Origin: Kozakia baliensis
GTDB lineage: Bacteria; Pseudomonadota; Alphaproteobacteria; Acetobacterales; Acetobacteraceae
DNA: 64,000 nucleotides
Direction of reading: 5' to 3'
Assembly (NCBI RefSeq): GCF_001787335.1
Contig: NZ_CP014674.1
Location: 2,336,501-2,400,500, forward strand
The position numbers were made by a program, and so were the translations under genes. Shown in pieces: positions 1 through 8,521 of this stretch. The notes under the pieces were generated by a model, which was not told the DNA's origin, ran no database searches, and saw only the letters and a program-made list of their open reading frames with translations. Numbering within the stretch: position 1 is the first letter of the stretch; each line of letters begins with the position of its first letter.

Positions 1-295
1 CGGAAATCAGGATAACCGGAAGATTTTCAGCATAAGCGCCGCCGATGGCGTTCATGGCGGAGATCGCACCCACGCTGAACGTCACCACCGCTGCCGCCGC
101 ACCGTGCGCACGAGCATAGCCTTCGGCGCTGAAACCGCAGTTCAGCTCGTTACAGCAGTAGATCTGCTCCATATCTTTGTTGAGTAGAAGTTGGTCGAGC
201 AGGACGAGGTTGTAATCGCCCGCTACAGCGAAGTGATGCTTCAAACCGATTTGGGCTAGGCGTTCCGCCAAATACATACCGACAGTGTAAGCCAT
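1..295 (-). CDS. pdc: Pyruvate decarboxylase, N-terminal part (gene runs off the window)
   Basis: This is the first 98 residues of a thiamine-diphosphate-dependent pyruvate decarboxylase, the cytoplasmic enzyme converting pyruvate to acetaldehyde and CO2. The translation begins [20 protein letters not shown] and continues through [32 protein letters not shown] and [20 protein letters not shown], which I recognise as the Pyr domain of acetic acid bacterial PDC. Glu50 in NELNCG is the residue expected to activate the thiamine ring. The ATG at 293-295 has a strong AGGAGG ribosome site (about 303-308 on the plus strand). The gene is divergent from a LysR regulator, which suggests but does not prove control by it. 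The remaining roughly 460 residues lie outside the window. Confidence 0.95.
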   Translation of the reverse strand, partial: MAYTVGMYLAERLAQIGLKHHFAVAGDYNLVLLDQLLLNKDMEQIYCCNELNCGFSAEGYARAHGAAAAVVTFSVGAISAMNAIGGAYAENLPVILIS

Positions 296-350
296 GCTGA
301 AATCCTCCTGGATGTCTTGCGCGGCACCATGCGCCTTCCCACGAAGGAGG

Positions 351-393
351 TCCAATATATGCTTCCTCACTTTACCATATATGCTTTATATGG
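351..393. promoter_or_regulatory. Candidate LysR operator between pdc and the regulator
   Basis: The 101-bp divergent gap holds a perfect inverted repeat, CCATATA-N5-TATATGG (375-393), ending 3 bp before the regulator ATG. A second ATATATGCTT-like element lies 23 bp upstream (355-364), about two helical turns away. LysR proteins usually bind paired imperfect dyads in such gaps and often repress themselves. The placement would block the regulator start and flank the pdc promoter. This is inferred from sequence only. Confidence 0.45.
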
Positions 394-396
394 ATA

Positions 397-1305
397 ATGG
401 ATCTAAGACATCTCCGTTACTTCGTAGCCGTTGCCGATCAGCGCAGCTTCACGCGCGCGGCTGAAACATTGCATATCGAGCAGCCGCCACTGAGCCAGCA
501 GATCAAAGCGCAGGAAAGAGAACTCGGCGTTCAGCTTTTCATCCGCTCCCGCCAAGGCGCAACGCTAACGGAAACCGGCGTTCAATTGCTGGAGCAAGCA
601 CGTTCCATTTTGGCGATGGAGAGACAATTCCACTCCCTTGCCCGCGGTTTGGCCAGAGGCGAGCAGGGGCGCTTGCGTGTCGGTATGGCGGGGGCCGTTT
701 CGCTGTTGCCGCTGATTCCTCGCGCGCTGCGCACTTTCCGCGAAAAATGGCCCGACATCATTGTGACATTGGAGGAAAGCAACACACCCGCCCTTTGCGA
801 GGCCCTCCGCGAGCGCCGGGTGGATATCGCCATCGTTCGGCCGCCCGCGCCGGACCCGACGATTTTCCTTCATCCGCTGCTCGACGAAAGCACGGTGATC
901 GCCCTGCCCAAGGGCCATGCGCAATCTTCCCGCCATGGCCTGCACTTGCGGGATATCGCCCAGGAGCCATTCATTATCTTCGAGCGCGAACTCGGCCCTG
1001 GCTTTTATGACGCCATTATCGCCGCCTGCCAGAAAGCCGGTTTTACGCCGCACCTGGGTCAATCCGCGCCTCAGATCACCGCAACGATCCCGATGGTGGC
1101 GGCAGGCATGGGCGTTTCCATCGTTCCGGCCTATTTGCACCAAATCCATGCGGAAGGCGCGACGTTCCATCCCATTATCGGGCCAGCCCCGCGCGCCACC
1201 ATCTCGCTGGCTTCACGAACGCCGACCCTTTCCGGCCCCACCGCCAATTTTCACGCGGTGCTGCGCGAACTCGTCGCTTCGGAAGAAGATTCTGGAGGAT
1301 TTTGA
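397..1305 (+). CDS. LysR-family transcriptional regulator
   Basis: A 302-residue DNA-binding regulator. Residues 1-60 form the winged helix-turn-helix (MDLRHLRYFVAVADQRSFTR, AAETLHIEQPPLSQQIKAQE), followed by a linker helix and a two-lobed effector domain from about residue 90. The N-terminus resembles the BenM/CatM-like branch that controls aromatic or small-acid metabolism, but the effector cannot be deduced. The length is typical of the family. The gene is divergent from pdc, so acetaldehyde or pyruvate metabolism is a reasonable guess at its target. Its last 55 bp overlap the 3' end of the convergent MscS-type gene, so both C-termini are encoded by the same DNA on opposite strands. Confidence 0.92.
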   Translation: MDLRHLRYFVAVADQRSFTRAAETLHIEQPPLSQQIKAQERELGVQLFIRSRQGATLTETGVQLLEQARSILAMERQFHSLARGLARGEQGRLRVGMAGAVSLLPLIPRALRTFREKWPDIIVTLEESNTPALCEALRERRVDIAIVRPPAPDPTIFLHPLLDESTVIALPKGHAQSSRHGLHLRDIAQEPFIIFERELGPGFYDAIIAACQKAGFTPHLGQSAPQITATIPMVAAGMGVSIVPAYLHQIHAEGATFHPIIGPAPRATISLASRTPTLSGPTANFHAVLRELVASEEDSGGF

Positions 1306-3641
1306 GCCGGAGGCTGCGGCGCTTCGGATGGGACACCATCCTGGACGAGGTGAAACGGCACACCAGGGGGCGTCGTGTAATAGGAAGTGCCCGTATAGAA
1401 TTTGATCCCGGCGGCGGCGAACGGATTGGCGATACGGCGGTAGAACTCGCGCTGCACCTTCCATTTCATCATCGGCGCGGTGCGGATCGTGCCGAGAATG
1501 GTGGCCCCGCCGCTATCGCTCTTATCAACGCCCAGATCGTTGAAGTCAGAGAAGATCATCGAACCGAAAACATCGTCTTTGCGCATCTCGGTCACGGCAT
1601 TCGCCATAATGTCGATCACGCGTGAGAAATCTTCCGAAAGATCGACCTGCTGGCGCACGATCACCTGGTTATAACCACGCGCCGTATTGGCAATGGAGGA
1701 GACGGACGAGAACGGGATGATGTGAAGATCTCCGTTGATGTCGCGCAACTTTACAGTGCGGATCGAAAGATTTTCCACGGTGCCGGAAACGCCGCCGGTG
1801 GTGACCCAATCGCCGACCTGAATGGCGTCTTCCACCAGCATGAAGAAGCCGGTGATGAAATCCTTAACCAAGCTTTGCGAGCCGAAAGCGATCGCCGCCC
1901 CCAAAATTCCCGCACCCGTCAACAACGGCGCAACGTTGATGCCGATTTGAGAAAGCGTCGTCACCGTCACGACGATCACGATAATCGCCAACAACACCGT
2001 GCGCATAATCGGTAGAACGGTGCGCAGCCGCGTGGCGCGCAAAGCCTGATCCGCGCTTTCGAAACGCGTCAATTGGCGATTGAGCAGATCGTTCGCGACT
2101 TCCCAAACCCCGATCGCCACAGTCACGGCGACGATCATCGTAATCGCCGCACCGAGAAGATGACTTCCCAGCGTGTTGCGTAGGAAGAAATTGACGGTCG
2201 GCAATCCCCAGGCCTCGGTAATGGCCAACAGGGTTAGAAAGACGAGCGTGCCCGTAAGGGTGGCGCGTGCGAAGGGATAATACCGGTCCGCCCGTTTTTG
2301 CAGTTCCGGCATTTTCACGGCGAGTTCAGGACTGATGCGGAAAAACCGGTCTTGCCAGCCATAAGCAAGCACCGCGATCAGACGAGAAGCGATTAGGATG
2401 CCGACTGTGATGCCGGTCGTATCCAAAATCCACATATAGCCGCCACGCAGATGCGCCGCCCAGACGATCCAGAGCGAGATGTCGAAAAACAACGCGGGCA
2501 CCCACCAGAGGCGTGCGACGGCCCCAACAAACACCCAGAACGGACGATCTTGCAAGGATTGCGGTTGAAGCGCCCGCGCCACGATATGACGGAAGCGCCA
2601 GATGAAGGCGGCGATCAGAACATGCTCGACCAACACCACGGCGCGAATCATCGCCTCGGTTCCCCGCGAGGAAAGATCGAACTCCTCTCCCAACACCGAC
2701 AAACAAATGACGACGGACGGCGCGGCGACCAGGAAATTCCACCAGCGTGTCAGAAGGCGTGCTGTGCGATCACCCGCAGGCAATAGGCGAATGGTCGGCG
2801 ACCGCGGCGCCAAAGCCGTTTCGACGAGAAGATAAAGCCCGCGCGCGATCGAATAAGCCTCAGCAAGCGTCAGGGTGACGACCGTCGCGCGGTCGCTCCA
2901 AGGCAGCAGCCATGTCGCAAGATAGACCACGGCCAGGAAACCCAGCACGGGAAGTGCCTTGAGCAGAAAATGCCCGATGACGTAGGGAACGCGAGAGAGA
3001 AAACGCAGCGTCTCGATTTGGCGACGCTGATCGTTCGCACGCGTCTGCCGGGTGCCGTCATTCGGCAGGGGTGCCGCAGCTTCCGTTTTATCGTCGGCAA
3101 TAACCCGCCCACGCTCCTGCGTTTGCGCGCGTTCCGTCAACCGGACCAGCGGCCCCCGCAAAAGCAACACCAAGCCACGCTCGACGCCCAGCCCGATGGC
3201 GATGACGATCAACGCACCGGAAAAGGCGTCGAACATGGCCTGCCTGGCTTTGGGGTCCGCGAACTGCACATGGGCCCAATGCCCCACAATGCCGAGATCG
3301 CTGAACAACGCCAGGAAGTTATGCCCATAGCTCGATGCTTCCTGGCGCAGGCTGGAAACACCTTTGCCGATATCCTGATCGACCTTGACCGGCGGACCGC
3401 CTTTAGCGCCGCTTGCGGGCTTTTCATCGGTCTTCATCGGCACGCCGCGCGCCATAAGCGACAAGGTGTGCGAGAAGGCCTCGCGCTGTTTGGGATCGTT
3501 CAGAACATTGAGAAGCTGCTGCGCTTCCTGCTTGGAAAGCGGCGGCGCACCGTCAGACGCACTCTCCGCAGCCCATGAAGGCGCGGAAAAGAGGAGAAGA
3601 AAAACGGTCAAACCCGCCAGAAAGCCTTGTGCCGCGCGCAT
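1251..3641 (-). CDS. Large MscS-type mechanosensitive channel
   Basis: About 796 residues of an inner-membrane tension-gated channel. A signal peptide (MRAAQGFLAGLTVFLLLFSA) supports the ATG at 3639-3641 over an upstream in-frame Met at 3689. A periplasmic segment (LSKQEAQQLLNVLNDPKQRE) precedes numerous membrane helices. The conserved MscS pore and beta-domain are obvious near the C-terminus: GINVAPLLTGAGILGAAIAF, GSQSLVKDFITGFFMLVEDA, and VGDWVTTGGVSGTVENLSIR. The Gly/Ala-rich pore helix and the QSLVKDF hinge are intact. The long multi-helix N-terminus resembles the YbiO/YbdG-type large MscS proteins rather than minimal MscS. The gene stands alone and overlaps the upstream LysR gene tail to tail by 55 bp. 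Confidence 0.92.
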   Translation of the reverse strand: MRAAQGFLAGLTVFLLLFSAPSWAAESASDGAPPLSKQEAQQLLNVLNDPKQREAFSHTLSLMARGVPMKTDEKPASGAKGGPPVKVDQDIGKGVSSLRQEASSYGHNFLALFSDLGIVGHWAHVQFADPKARQAMFDAFSGALIVIAIGLGVERGLVLLLRGPLVRLTERAQTQERGRVIADDKTEAAAPLPNDGTRQTRANDQRRQIETLRFLSRVPYVIGHFLLKALPVLGFLAVVYLATWLLPWSDRATVVTLTLAEAYSIARGLYLLVETALAPRSPTIRLLPAGDRTARLLTRWWNFLVAAPSVVICLSVLGEEFDLSSRGTEAMIRAVVLVEHVLIAAFIWRFRHIVARALQPQSLQDRPFWVFVGAVARLWWVPALFFDISLWIVWAAHLRGGYMWILDTTGITVGILIASRLIAVLAYGWQDRFFRISPELAVKMPELQKRADRYYPFARATLTGTLVFLTLLAITEAWGLPTVNFFLRNTLGSHLLGAAITMIVAVTVAIGVWEVANDLLNRQLTRFESADQALRATRLRTVLPIMRTVLLAIIVIVVTVTTLSQIGINVAPLLTGAGILGAAIAFGSQSLVKDFITGFFMLVEDAIQVGDWVTTGGVSGTVENLSIRTVKLRDINGDLHIIPFSSVSSIANTARGYNQVIVRQQVDLSEDFSRVIDIMANAVTEMRKDDVFGSMIFSDFNDLGVDKSDSGGATILGTIRTAPMMKWKVQREFYRRIANPFAAAGIKFYTGTSYYTTPPGVPFHLVQDGVPSEAPQPPAQNPPESSSEATSSRSTA

Positions 3642-3861
3642 GATTGCGCCCTGGCGAGGATGTTGCGCCGACCGTTGAACCGAAAACATCGTTAAGTTGC
3701 TTCTTCCTGTTGTGCGTGGCTTGGAAAGCCAGGATCATGTGCAAGGGTATTTTCCAGGCAGGGCGGTGCGGGGCAAGTTACTTCTTAAAGTATGTTTCCG
3801 CCTCACCTCACCATTCGTCATGATATCGGGCAGCGGGAAAACATACCCGCTGCCTCTGCGC
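3642..3861. other. Intergenic region with one hairpin
   Basis: This gap holds the presumed promoter of the MscS-type gene near 3642-3740 and an 8-bp perfect hairpin, GCAGCGGG-N8-CCCGCTGC, at 3830-3853. The hairpin starts 8 bp past the stop of the LysR remnant on the minus strand. It has no T-run, so it is at best a degenerate terminator left from that gene. I see no coding sequence here. Confidence 0.5.
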
Positions 3862-4143
3862 TCACTTCGTTTCCACAGGAAAAGGCTGCTTTTTAACGGC
3901 GCATTGTAGCCATTCGATAAATGCCGTGACGTGCGCTGTCGGGTCGGGTCGGATCGGGGGCGTATAGGCATAGATCGAGCCGAGAACGGCGTGCCAGCGC
4001 GGCGCGATCCGCACGATTTGGCTGGCGATCTCAGGCTTATCCAAAAGGAAATCGGGAAGAATGGAAACACCGATCCCGGCGAGTACCACATCCAGAATGG
4101 CGTTCGTCGGATCAAGTTCGATACAGGGTTGGAAAGCGGGTAT
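3862..4143 (-). pseudogene. LysR-family regulator remnant (C-terminal effector domain only)
   Basis: The minus strand encodes IPAFQPCIELDPTNAILDVV then LAGIGVSILPDFLLDKPEIA and a normal LysR-like tail (SIYAYTPPIRPDPTAHVTAF, then IEWLQCA) before a stop at 3862. This corresponds to the last third of a LysR protein: the GIGVSILPDFL segment is the usual end of the effector domain. No helix-turn-helix or first effector lobe exists upstream, because that space is the divergent SDR gene at 4281. Neighbouring frames above 4143 show only ambiguous similarity. I read this as a truncated regulator left when the SDR region was rearranged. An open frame extends to 4248 but its N-terminal part is not recognisable. 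Confidence 0.7.
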
Positions 4144-4280
4144 GCCCGATATAAGGCAGCCGCTTCGCCTCGCATTATGCTGGGTTCCGTCGATTCGATC
4201 GTTCGGACGGAAACGGTGATTGCGCTCGGCAACGAACCGAGGCGCCAAACGCTAAGCTCGTGCTAGAGCGGAGCGAAATC

Positions 4281-5066
4281 ATGAGCGGAACACCATTTCC
4301 CTGGGCCCTCGTCACCGGTGCTTCAAGCGGGCTGGGGGTGGAGTTCGCCCGCGCCTTGGCGGAAAAGCGCATCAATCTCGTTCTTGCCGCACGGCGGGAC
4401 GGGCCGATGCACGAACTGGCGGAAGAACTTCGCCAACGTCACGGGGTAGAAGTGGAAGTGGAAGCCATCGACCTCTCCGAACCCGGTAGCGCCGCACAAC
4501 TGCTCAAGCGCCTCGACAGTCGGGGATTAGCGCCGAGCATTTTGATCAATAATGCTGCCTTCGGCTTCAGCGGGGATTTCATTGCGGAGGACTCCGCCAA
4601 ATTGCGCGCGATGTTGCAGCTCGATATCGTCACCCTCACCGAACTAACGCAGCTTTTCGCCCAGCGCATGATGGCGCAGGGCAGCGGGTCCATTCTTCTG
4701 GTCGCAAGCCTCGCCGGATTTCAGCCCATTCCCTATATGGCCGCCTACTCCGCCGCGACGGCTTATATTCTCTCGCTTGGCGAAGCCTTGAACGTCGAAC
4801 TCGGCCCGAACGTGAAAGTCAGCGTGTTGTGCCCTGGCTTGATGGAGACGGAGTTTTTGAATGTGGCCGGTTACACCATTCCTAGCCCCATGATCATGCG
4901 CCGCACGATGCTGAGCCCGACAGATGTCGCGCACCAGGGCTTGCGAGCCCTGGCCCGAAACAAACCAAGCTTCGTGGCGGGAAAGGTCAACCGCATCGCC
5001 GCGTTCGGCAATCGGTTTTCCACCCGCCACCTGCAAGCGCGGATCGCCGCCAGAACGGCACGATGA
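4281..5066 (+). CDS. Short-chain dehydrogenase/reductase with Lys replaced by Thr
   Basis: A 261-residue Rossmann-fold protein. The cofactor motif TGASSGLG is at residues 12-19, NNAA at 90-93, the catalytic Ser at 143 (VASLAG) and Tyr at 156. The YxxxK signature reads Y156-SAA-T160, so the catalytic Lys that positions the nicotinamide ribose is Thr (codon acg). I chose the ATG at 4281, preceded by GGAGCGAAATC, over an in-frame ATG at 4260. The family resembles DltE/YqjQ-like SDRs acting on unknown carbonyl or alcohol substrates. Activity is doubtful unless another residue compensates. It is divergent from the LysR remnant, possibly its former regulator, and convergent with the WD40 gene. Confidence 0.88.
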   Translation: MSGTPFPWALVTGASSGLGVEFARALAEKRINLVLAARRDGPMHELAEELRQRHGVEVEVEAIDLSEPGSAAQLLKRLDSRGLAPSILINNAAFGFSGDFIAEDSAKLRAMLQLDIVTLTELTQLFAQRMMAQGSGSILLVASLAGFQPIPYMAAYSAATAYILSLGEALNVELGPNVKVSVLCPGLMETEFLNVAGYTIPSPMIMRRTMLSPTDVAHQGLRALARNKPSFVAGKVNRIAAFGNRFSTRHLQARIAARTAR

Positions 5067-5076
5067 TCGCGGGCGT

Positions 5077-6111
5077 CTAGTCCGCTTTGGAGAGATCGAG
5101 AGCGGCGATAACGCCGTCTTCCGTGCCGAACACCATGGCTCCGCCCTGCGGCGTGAAAGCAACGCTAGTCACCCTGCCGCGTCCGCCCATGCACATCGGC
5201 AAGACGCGTTCCGAACTCGTCTCGGCAAGCAAGACCGTGCCGTCCTCGAAACCTGCGGCAATGACATCCTGCTTGGGATGGGCTTTGACGAAAGAGCAAA
5301 ACACGCCCGGTAGTCGCGCCAACTCCGCTGGCGGCTTACCCATCGGGCCGCCACCGAAGAACGGCCACATTACGATGGCGTCCGCTCCCGAAGTCGCCAA
5401 CCAGCGACCGTTGCGCGTGAAATCCAGAGACGCCACCTGTTTGGGATAACCGCTCATGCGCATGTTGTGGCCGTCCGACAAGCGCCAGCCGTGCAGGTCA
5501 TTTTCCTGCATGGTCGTGACCAGCGCTTCGCCGCCCGGATGAATGGCAACGCCAGTATGGCTACCCTTCCAGGCCAGACCACGCACGGAATCGATCTTCG
5601 CCTGCACGAACCACATCGATGCGCCGTTATAATGCGATGCCGCGATGCGCTTGCCTTTCGCATCGAACACGATGCCCGTTACGGTGGAGGGATGTTCCAG
5701 CGTTTTTAGGGTTTTCTCGCCCGAGGCGTCGCGTAGCTCCAGACCCTTGCCGACCGAGAAGGCGATATGGCTCGTCGTGGTCGTAACGCATTCCACCCAA
5801 CGACGTCCGCGATGGAGTTCAGTCGTTTCACCGTTCGCGCTCGTGCGCACGAGGCGATTATCCTCCCCGCCACTGACGAAGCCGGACGATCCCGCGTCCG
5901 GCGCAAGGCAAAGCACCGCGCCGTCATGCGCTTCCACGCGCTGCCAGGCTTCCGGCTGACGCAGAACGGCCATGGGAATGAGATAAATCTCACCGTCCAC
6001 CGTGCCGATGGCGAAGGTTTGGCCGTCGCGCGCGCAGGCTACGGCGGAAATCGGGGCTTCGATACGGCGCTCCGCGCCGCGCGAGGCCAGAAGTTCGACC
6101 GTGCCGCTCAT
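5077..6111 (-). CDS. WD40-repeat beta-propeller protein
   Basis: A 344-residue cytoplasmic protein without a signal peptide, built from repeated blade-like segments such as ISAVACARDGQTFAIGTVDG, AHDGAVLCLAPDAGSSGFVS, QVASLDFTRNGRWLATSGAD and RVTSVAFTPQGGAMVFGTED. These match the WD40 pattern, six to seven blades by eye. Such proteins are scaffolds. The ATG overlaps the stop of the upstream CobW gene by one base (TAATG), so the two are almost certainly co-translated. The pairing suggests a role with the metal-handling GTPase, for example in client or metal delivery, but no catalytic residue is evident. Its partner is inferred from context only. Confidence 0.85.
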   Translation of the reverse strand: MSGTVELLASRGAERRIEAPISAVACARDGQTFAIGTVDGEIYLIPMAVLRQPEAWQRVEAHDGAVLCLAPDAGSSGFVSGGEDNRLVRTSANGETTELHRGRRWVECVTTTTSHIAFSVGKGLELRDASGEKTLKTLEHPSTVTGIVFDAKGKRIAASHYNGASMWFVQAKIDSVRGLAWKGSHTGVAIHPGGEALVTTMQENDLHGWRLSDGHNMRMSGYPKQVASLDFTRNGRWLATSGADAIVMWPFFGGGPMGKPPAELARLPGVFCSFVKAHPKQDVIAAGFEDGTVLLAETSSERVLPMCMGGRGRVTSVAFTPQGGAMVFGTEDGVIAALDLSKAD

Positions 6112-7073
6112 TATGCGCGGCAGCTTTCGAAACCGCGACGTAACTGGGGCCGGTTGAGATTCTTACCGATAAAGACGATCCGAGAGGTGCGGCTTTCGCC
6201 CTCTTTCCATGGGCCGATATAATCGCCATCCGCCATCATGTGCACGGCCTGAAAAGCGAAACGGTCGTTCTGACCTTGGAAATTCAAGATGCCCTTGGAG
6301 CGCAGAATGTCCGCGCCCTGCTCTTGCAGGATCGCGCCGATCCAGGCCTGGAAGCGCGCTTCGTCCAGCGGCTCCTCCACGGCGAAGGACATGCTGGTGA
6401 CGCCCTCTTCATGGCTGTGTTCGCTATTTTCCAGGAAATCCGGCATAGTGGCGAGCGCACGCTTGAGGTCGAACCCGCCACGATCGAGGATATCGCTCAT
6501 CGCGACATTGCTGTGGCTGACCGGATGGATTTGCACGCTCGCGTTGATCTTATGGATGCGGGCTTCGATTTCCTTGAGTTTCTCTGCATCCACGAGATCG
6601 GTTTTGTTCAACACGATCACATCGGCGAAGGCGATCTGATTGATTGCTTCGTGGCTTTCTTCCAGCGTCTGCAAGATGTTATAGGCATCCACGACGGTCA
6701 CGACCGCATCCAGCCGCGCTTTTTCGCGCAAATTCTCATCCACGAAAAAGGTTTGGGCCACGGGCGCAGGATCGGCGAGGCCGGTAGTTTCGACGATGAT
6801 GCCGTCGAATTTGTTGCGGCGGCGCAGGAGGCTACCGAGGATGCGAATAAGATCGCCGCGCACGGTGCAGCAGATGCAGCCATTGTTGGTTTCGAATACT
6901 TCCTCGTCGGCATCCACGACGAGATCGCCGTCCACGCCCAATTCGCCGAATTCATTGACCAGCACCGCGTATTTGCGGCCATGTTCGGCGGAGAGGATAT
7001 GATTGAGCAAGGTGGTCTTGCCGGCTCCCAGGAAGCCGGTCAGCACCGTGACGGGAACTTTGCTCTCGGACAT
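6111..7073 (-). CDS. CobW/COG0523-family metal-chaperone GTPase
   Basis: A 320-residue G3E-family GTPase. It has the P-loop GFLGAGKT (residues 13-20), the metal-binding GCICCT motif (Cys66, Cys68, Cys69), VETTGLADP, and the base-recognition NKTD. Family members insert or supply zinc, cobalt or nickel to target proteins using GTP. A short His segment (SEHSHEEG) in the C-terminal half could add metal affinity. The ATG at 7071-7073 follows CCGGAGTGCGT; an in-frame upstream Met at 7121 lies inside the preceding gene and is less likely. The gene follows the O-antigen-ligase-like gene by 16 bp and overlaps the WD40 gene. The metal is unknown; I saw no clear Zur box. Confidence 0.93.
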   Translation of the reverse strand: MSESKVPVTVLTGFLGAGKTTLLNHILSAEHGRKYAVLVNEFGELGVDGDLVVDADEEVFETNNGCICCTVRGDLIRILGSLLRRRNKFDGIIVETTGLADPAPVAQTFFVDENLREKARLDAVVTVVDAYNILQTLEESHEAINQIAFADVIVLNKTDLVDAEKLKEIEARIHKINASVQIHPVSHSNVAMSDILDRGGFDLKRALATMPDFLENSEHSHEEGVTSMSFAVEEPLDEARFQAWIGAILQEQGADILRSKGILNFQGQNDRFAFQAVHMMADGDYIGPWKEGESRTSRIVFIGKNLNRPQLRRGFESCRA

Positions 7074-7089
7074 ACGCACTCCGGTATTT

Positions 7090-8391
7090 TCAATCGATTT
7101 TCGAACTTGGTTTGTCTGCATATAGGCTCGGCGGCGTGCGCCGAACAGAGGCGGCCTCGGCGAGCCCTACGCCCAGCAGAAGGAACGCCCAGCCGCCGAG
7201 CGGCAGATTGAGCAGATCGCTGCTGGAGGCGATCGGCCATTCATGCACGAAAATGGCGGCGAACAGGCCGATGCGCCATGCCCGATGCGCGCCCTCACGC
7301 GGCCAAAGCGCCGCGAGCCATGCCACGACCATGGCGATGAACAATACCAATCCCGGTAAGCCGGAATTGGTGAGCGCCTGAAGGTAATGGTTGTGCGCAT
7401 GTTGCACGCACACCATCGCGCCGCCGCCATCCGGCAAGGAATTGAACCAGGATAGGCCATGGAAAAAGCGCGGATCGCGGCAGCCGTGGCGGAAAGCGTC
7501 GTAGCCCATACCCGTAATAGGGTGCGCGCGGGCCATAACGAGCGCACGGGTGAAGATCGCGCCATAAGGCGATTGCCCGAAATGAGCGAGTTGATGTTCG
7601 GCCAGCAACACGAGATGGCGGAAGCTGCCGGGAGAGAAGATGCGCGCCAGAAGCACGAGCACGGGAAGCGCTGCGGCAGCCGCCCAGGCTGCGGAACGCA
7701 TCGGGCGGTAGAGAAATGCGCATAGGGCGATGCCGAGCAGGGTAAGCGCCATAGGAATACGCTGGCCCGCCAGAACCATGATGGCGACCGCACCGATGGC
7801 CAAACCGCTCATCGCGAAAAAGGAGCCACGCCCTGCCCGCTTTGCCGCCCAAGCGCAGCCGAGCATCAAACTGGGCAACAATAGGCGCGAGAGCGGCGCG
7901 GCGGCGCGGGGATGCGCGTAAGGGCCCGTCAGAGTGCCGTCAGGGAAGCGCGGAATACCGAACAGATTGTAGCCGAACACCGCCTGCACCAGGATTTGCA
8001 GGGAGATATAGAGACAGCATCCGACGAGCAGGGCCGCCATCCATTGCCGTGGCCGAGCGTCGCGCAGCGTCCAGTTTTGCAGGGCGGCCGCCATGAGGGG
8101 GAAACGCACGGCCAGCAGCGCCTGGCCGAACGCATTGCCGCCGCCGATGCCGACTCCGGGAATGGAGCAGAAGCTTTGCCACCCCCACCAAAGCAGGGCG
8201 ATCCGCACCCAGGGCAGGCGCGCCCAGCCCCAACCCAGCCCGCAGGCGGAACGCGCCAGCAACCCGACCGCCAGCACATCCATCATGATTTCGGACATGA
8301 TGCGCACATGAGTCAAAAACAGCGGAAGCAGCAGGGTAGCGGCCAAGCCGATCCGATCGAGCGCCAACGGCAAGGGGGACGTCGTTTTCAT
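7090..8391 (-). CDS. O-antigen ligase-like polytopic membrane protein
   Basis: About 433 residues with roughly ten to twelve membrane helices and the Wzy_C/O-antigen-ligase signature region: AHPITGMGYDAFRHGCRDPR and, later, VCVQHAHNHYLQALTNSGLP. The HAHNHYLQ motif in the large periplasmic loop is characteristic of enzymes that transfer polysaccharide to lipid A core or extend exopolysaccharide. Start choice is uncertain: the ATG at 8389-8391 (MKTTSPLPLALDRIG) is preferred, with another at 8439, and neither has a strong ribosome site. It is the first gene of a three-gene minus-strand unit with CobW and WD40, an unexpected combination. Substrate unknown. Confidence 0.85.
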   Translation of the reverse strand: MKTTSPLPLALDRIGLAATLLLPLFLTHVRIMSEIMMDVLAVGLLARSACGLGWGWARLPWVRIALLWWGWQSFCSIPGVGIGGGNAFGQALLAVRFPLMAAALQNWTLRDARPRQWMAALLVGCCLYISLQILVQAVFGYNLFGIPRFPDGTLTGPYAHPRAAAPLSRLLLPSLMLGCAWAAKRAGRGSFFAMSGLAIGAVAIMVLAGQRIPMALTLLGIALCAFLYRPMRSAAWAAAAALPVLVLLARIFSPGSFRHLVLLAEHQLAHFGQSPYGAIFTRALVMARAHPITGMGYDAFRHGCRDPRFFHGLSWFNSLPDGGGAMVCVQHAHNHYLQALTNSGLPGLVLFIAMVVAWLAALWPREGAHRAWRIGLFAAIFVHEWPIASSSDLLNLPLGGWAFLLLGVGLAEAASVRRTPPSLYADKPSSKID

Positions 8392-8521
8392 GACCCATGC
8401 TGATGAGCCAGCGCGCGCTCGCGTGCAAGAGGCGGGCATGGCGCGGCCTTAACGAATCCTCGCGCAACATTTAGCGTCGCTGTTCGTAATAGAACGCAAC
8501 GCATCAATCCTGGAGAGAGTT

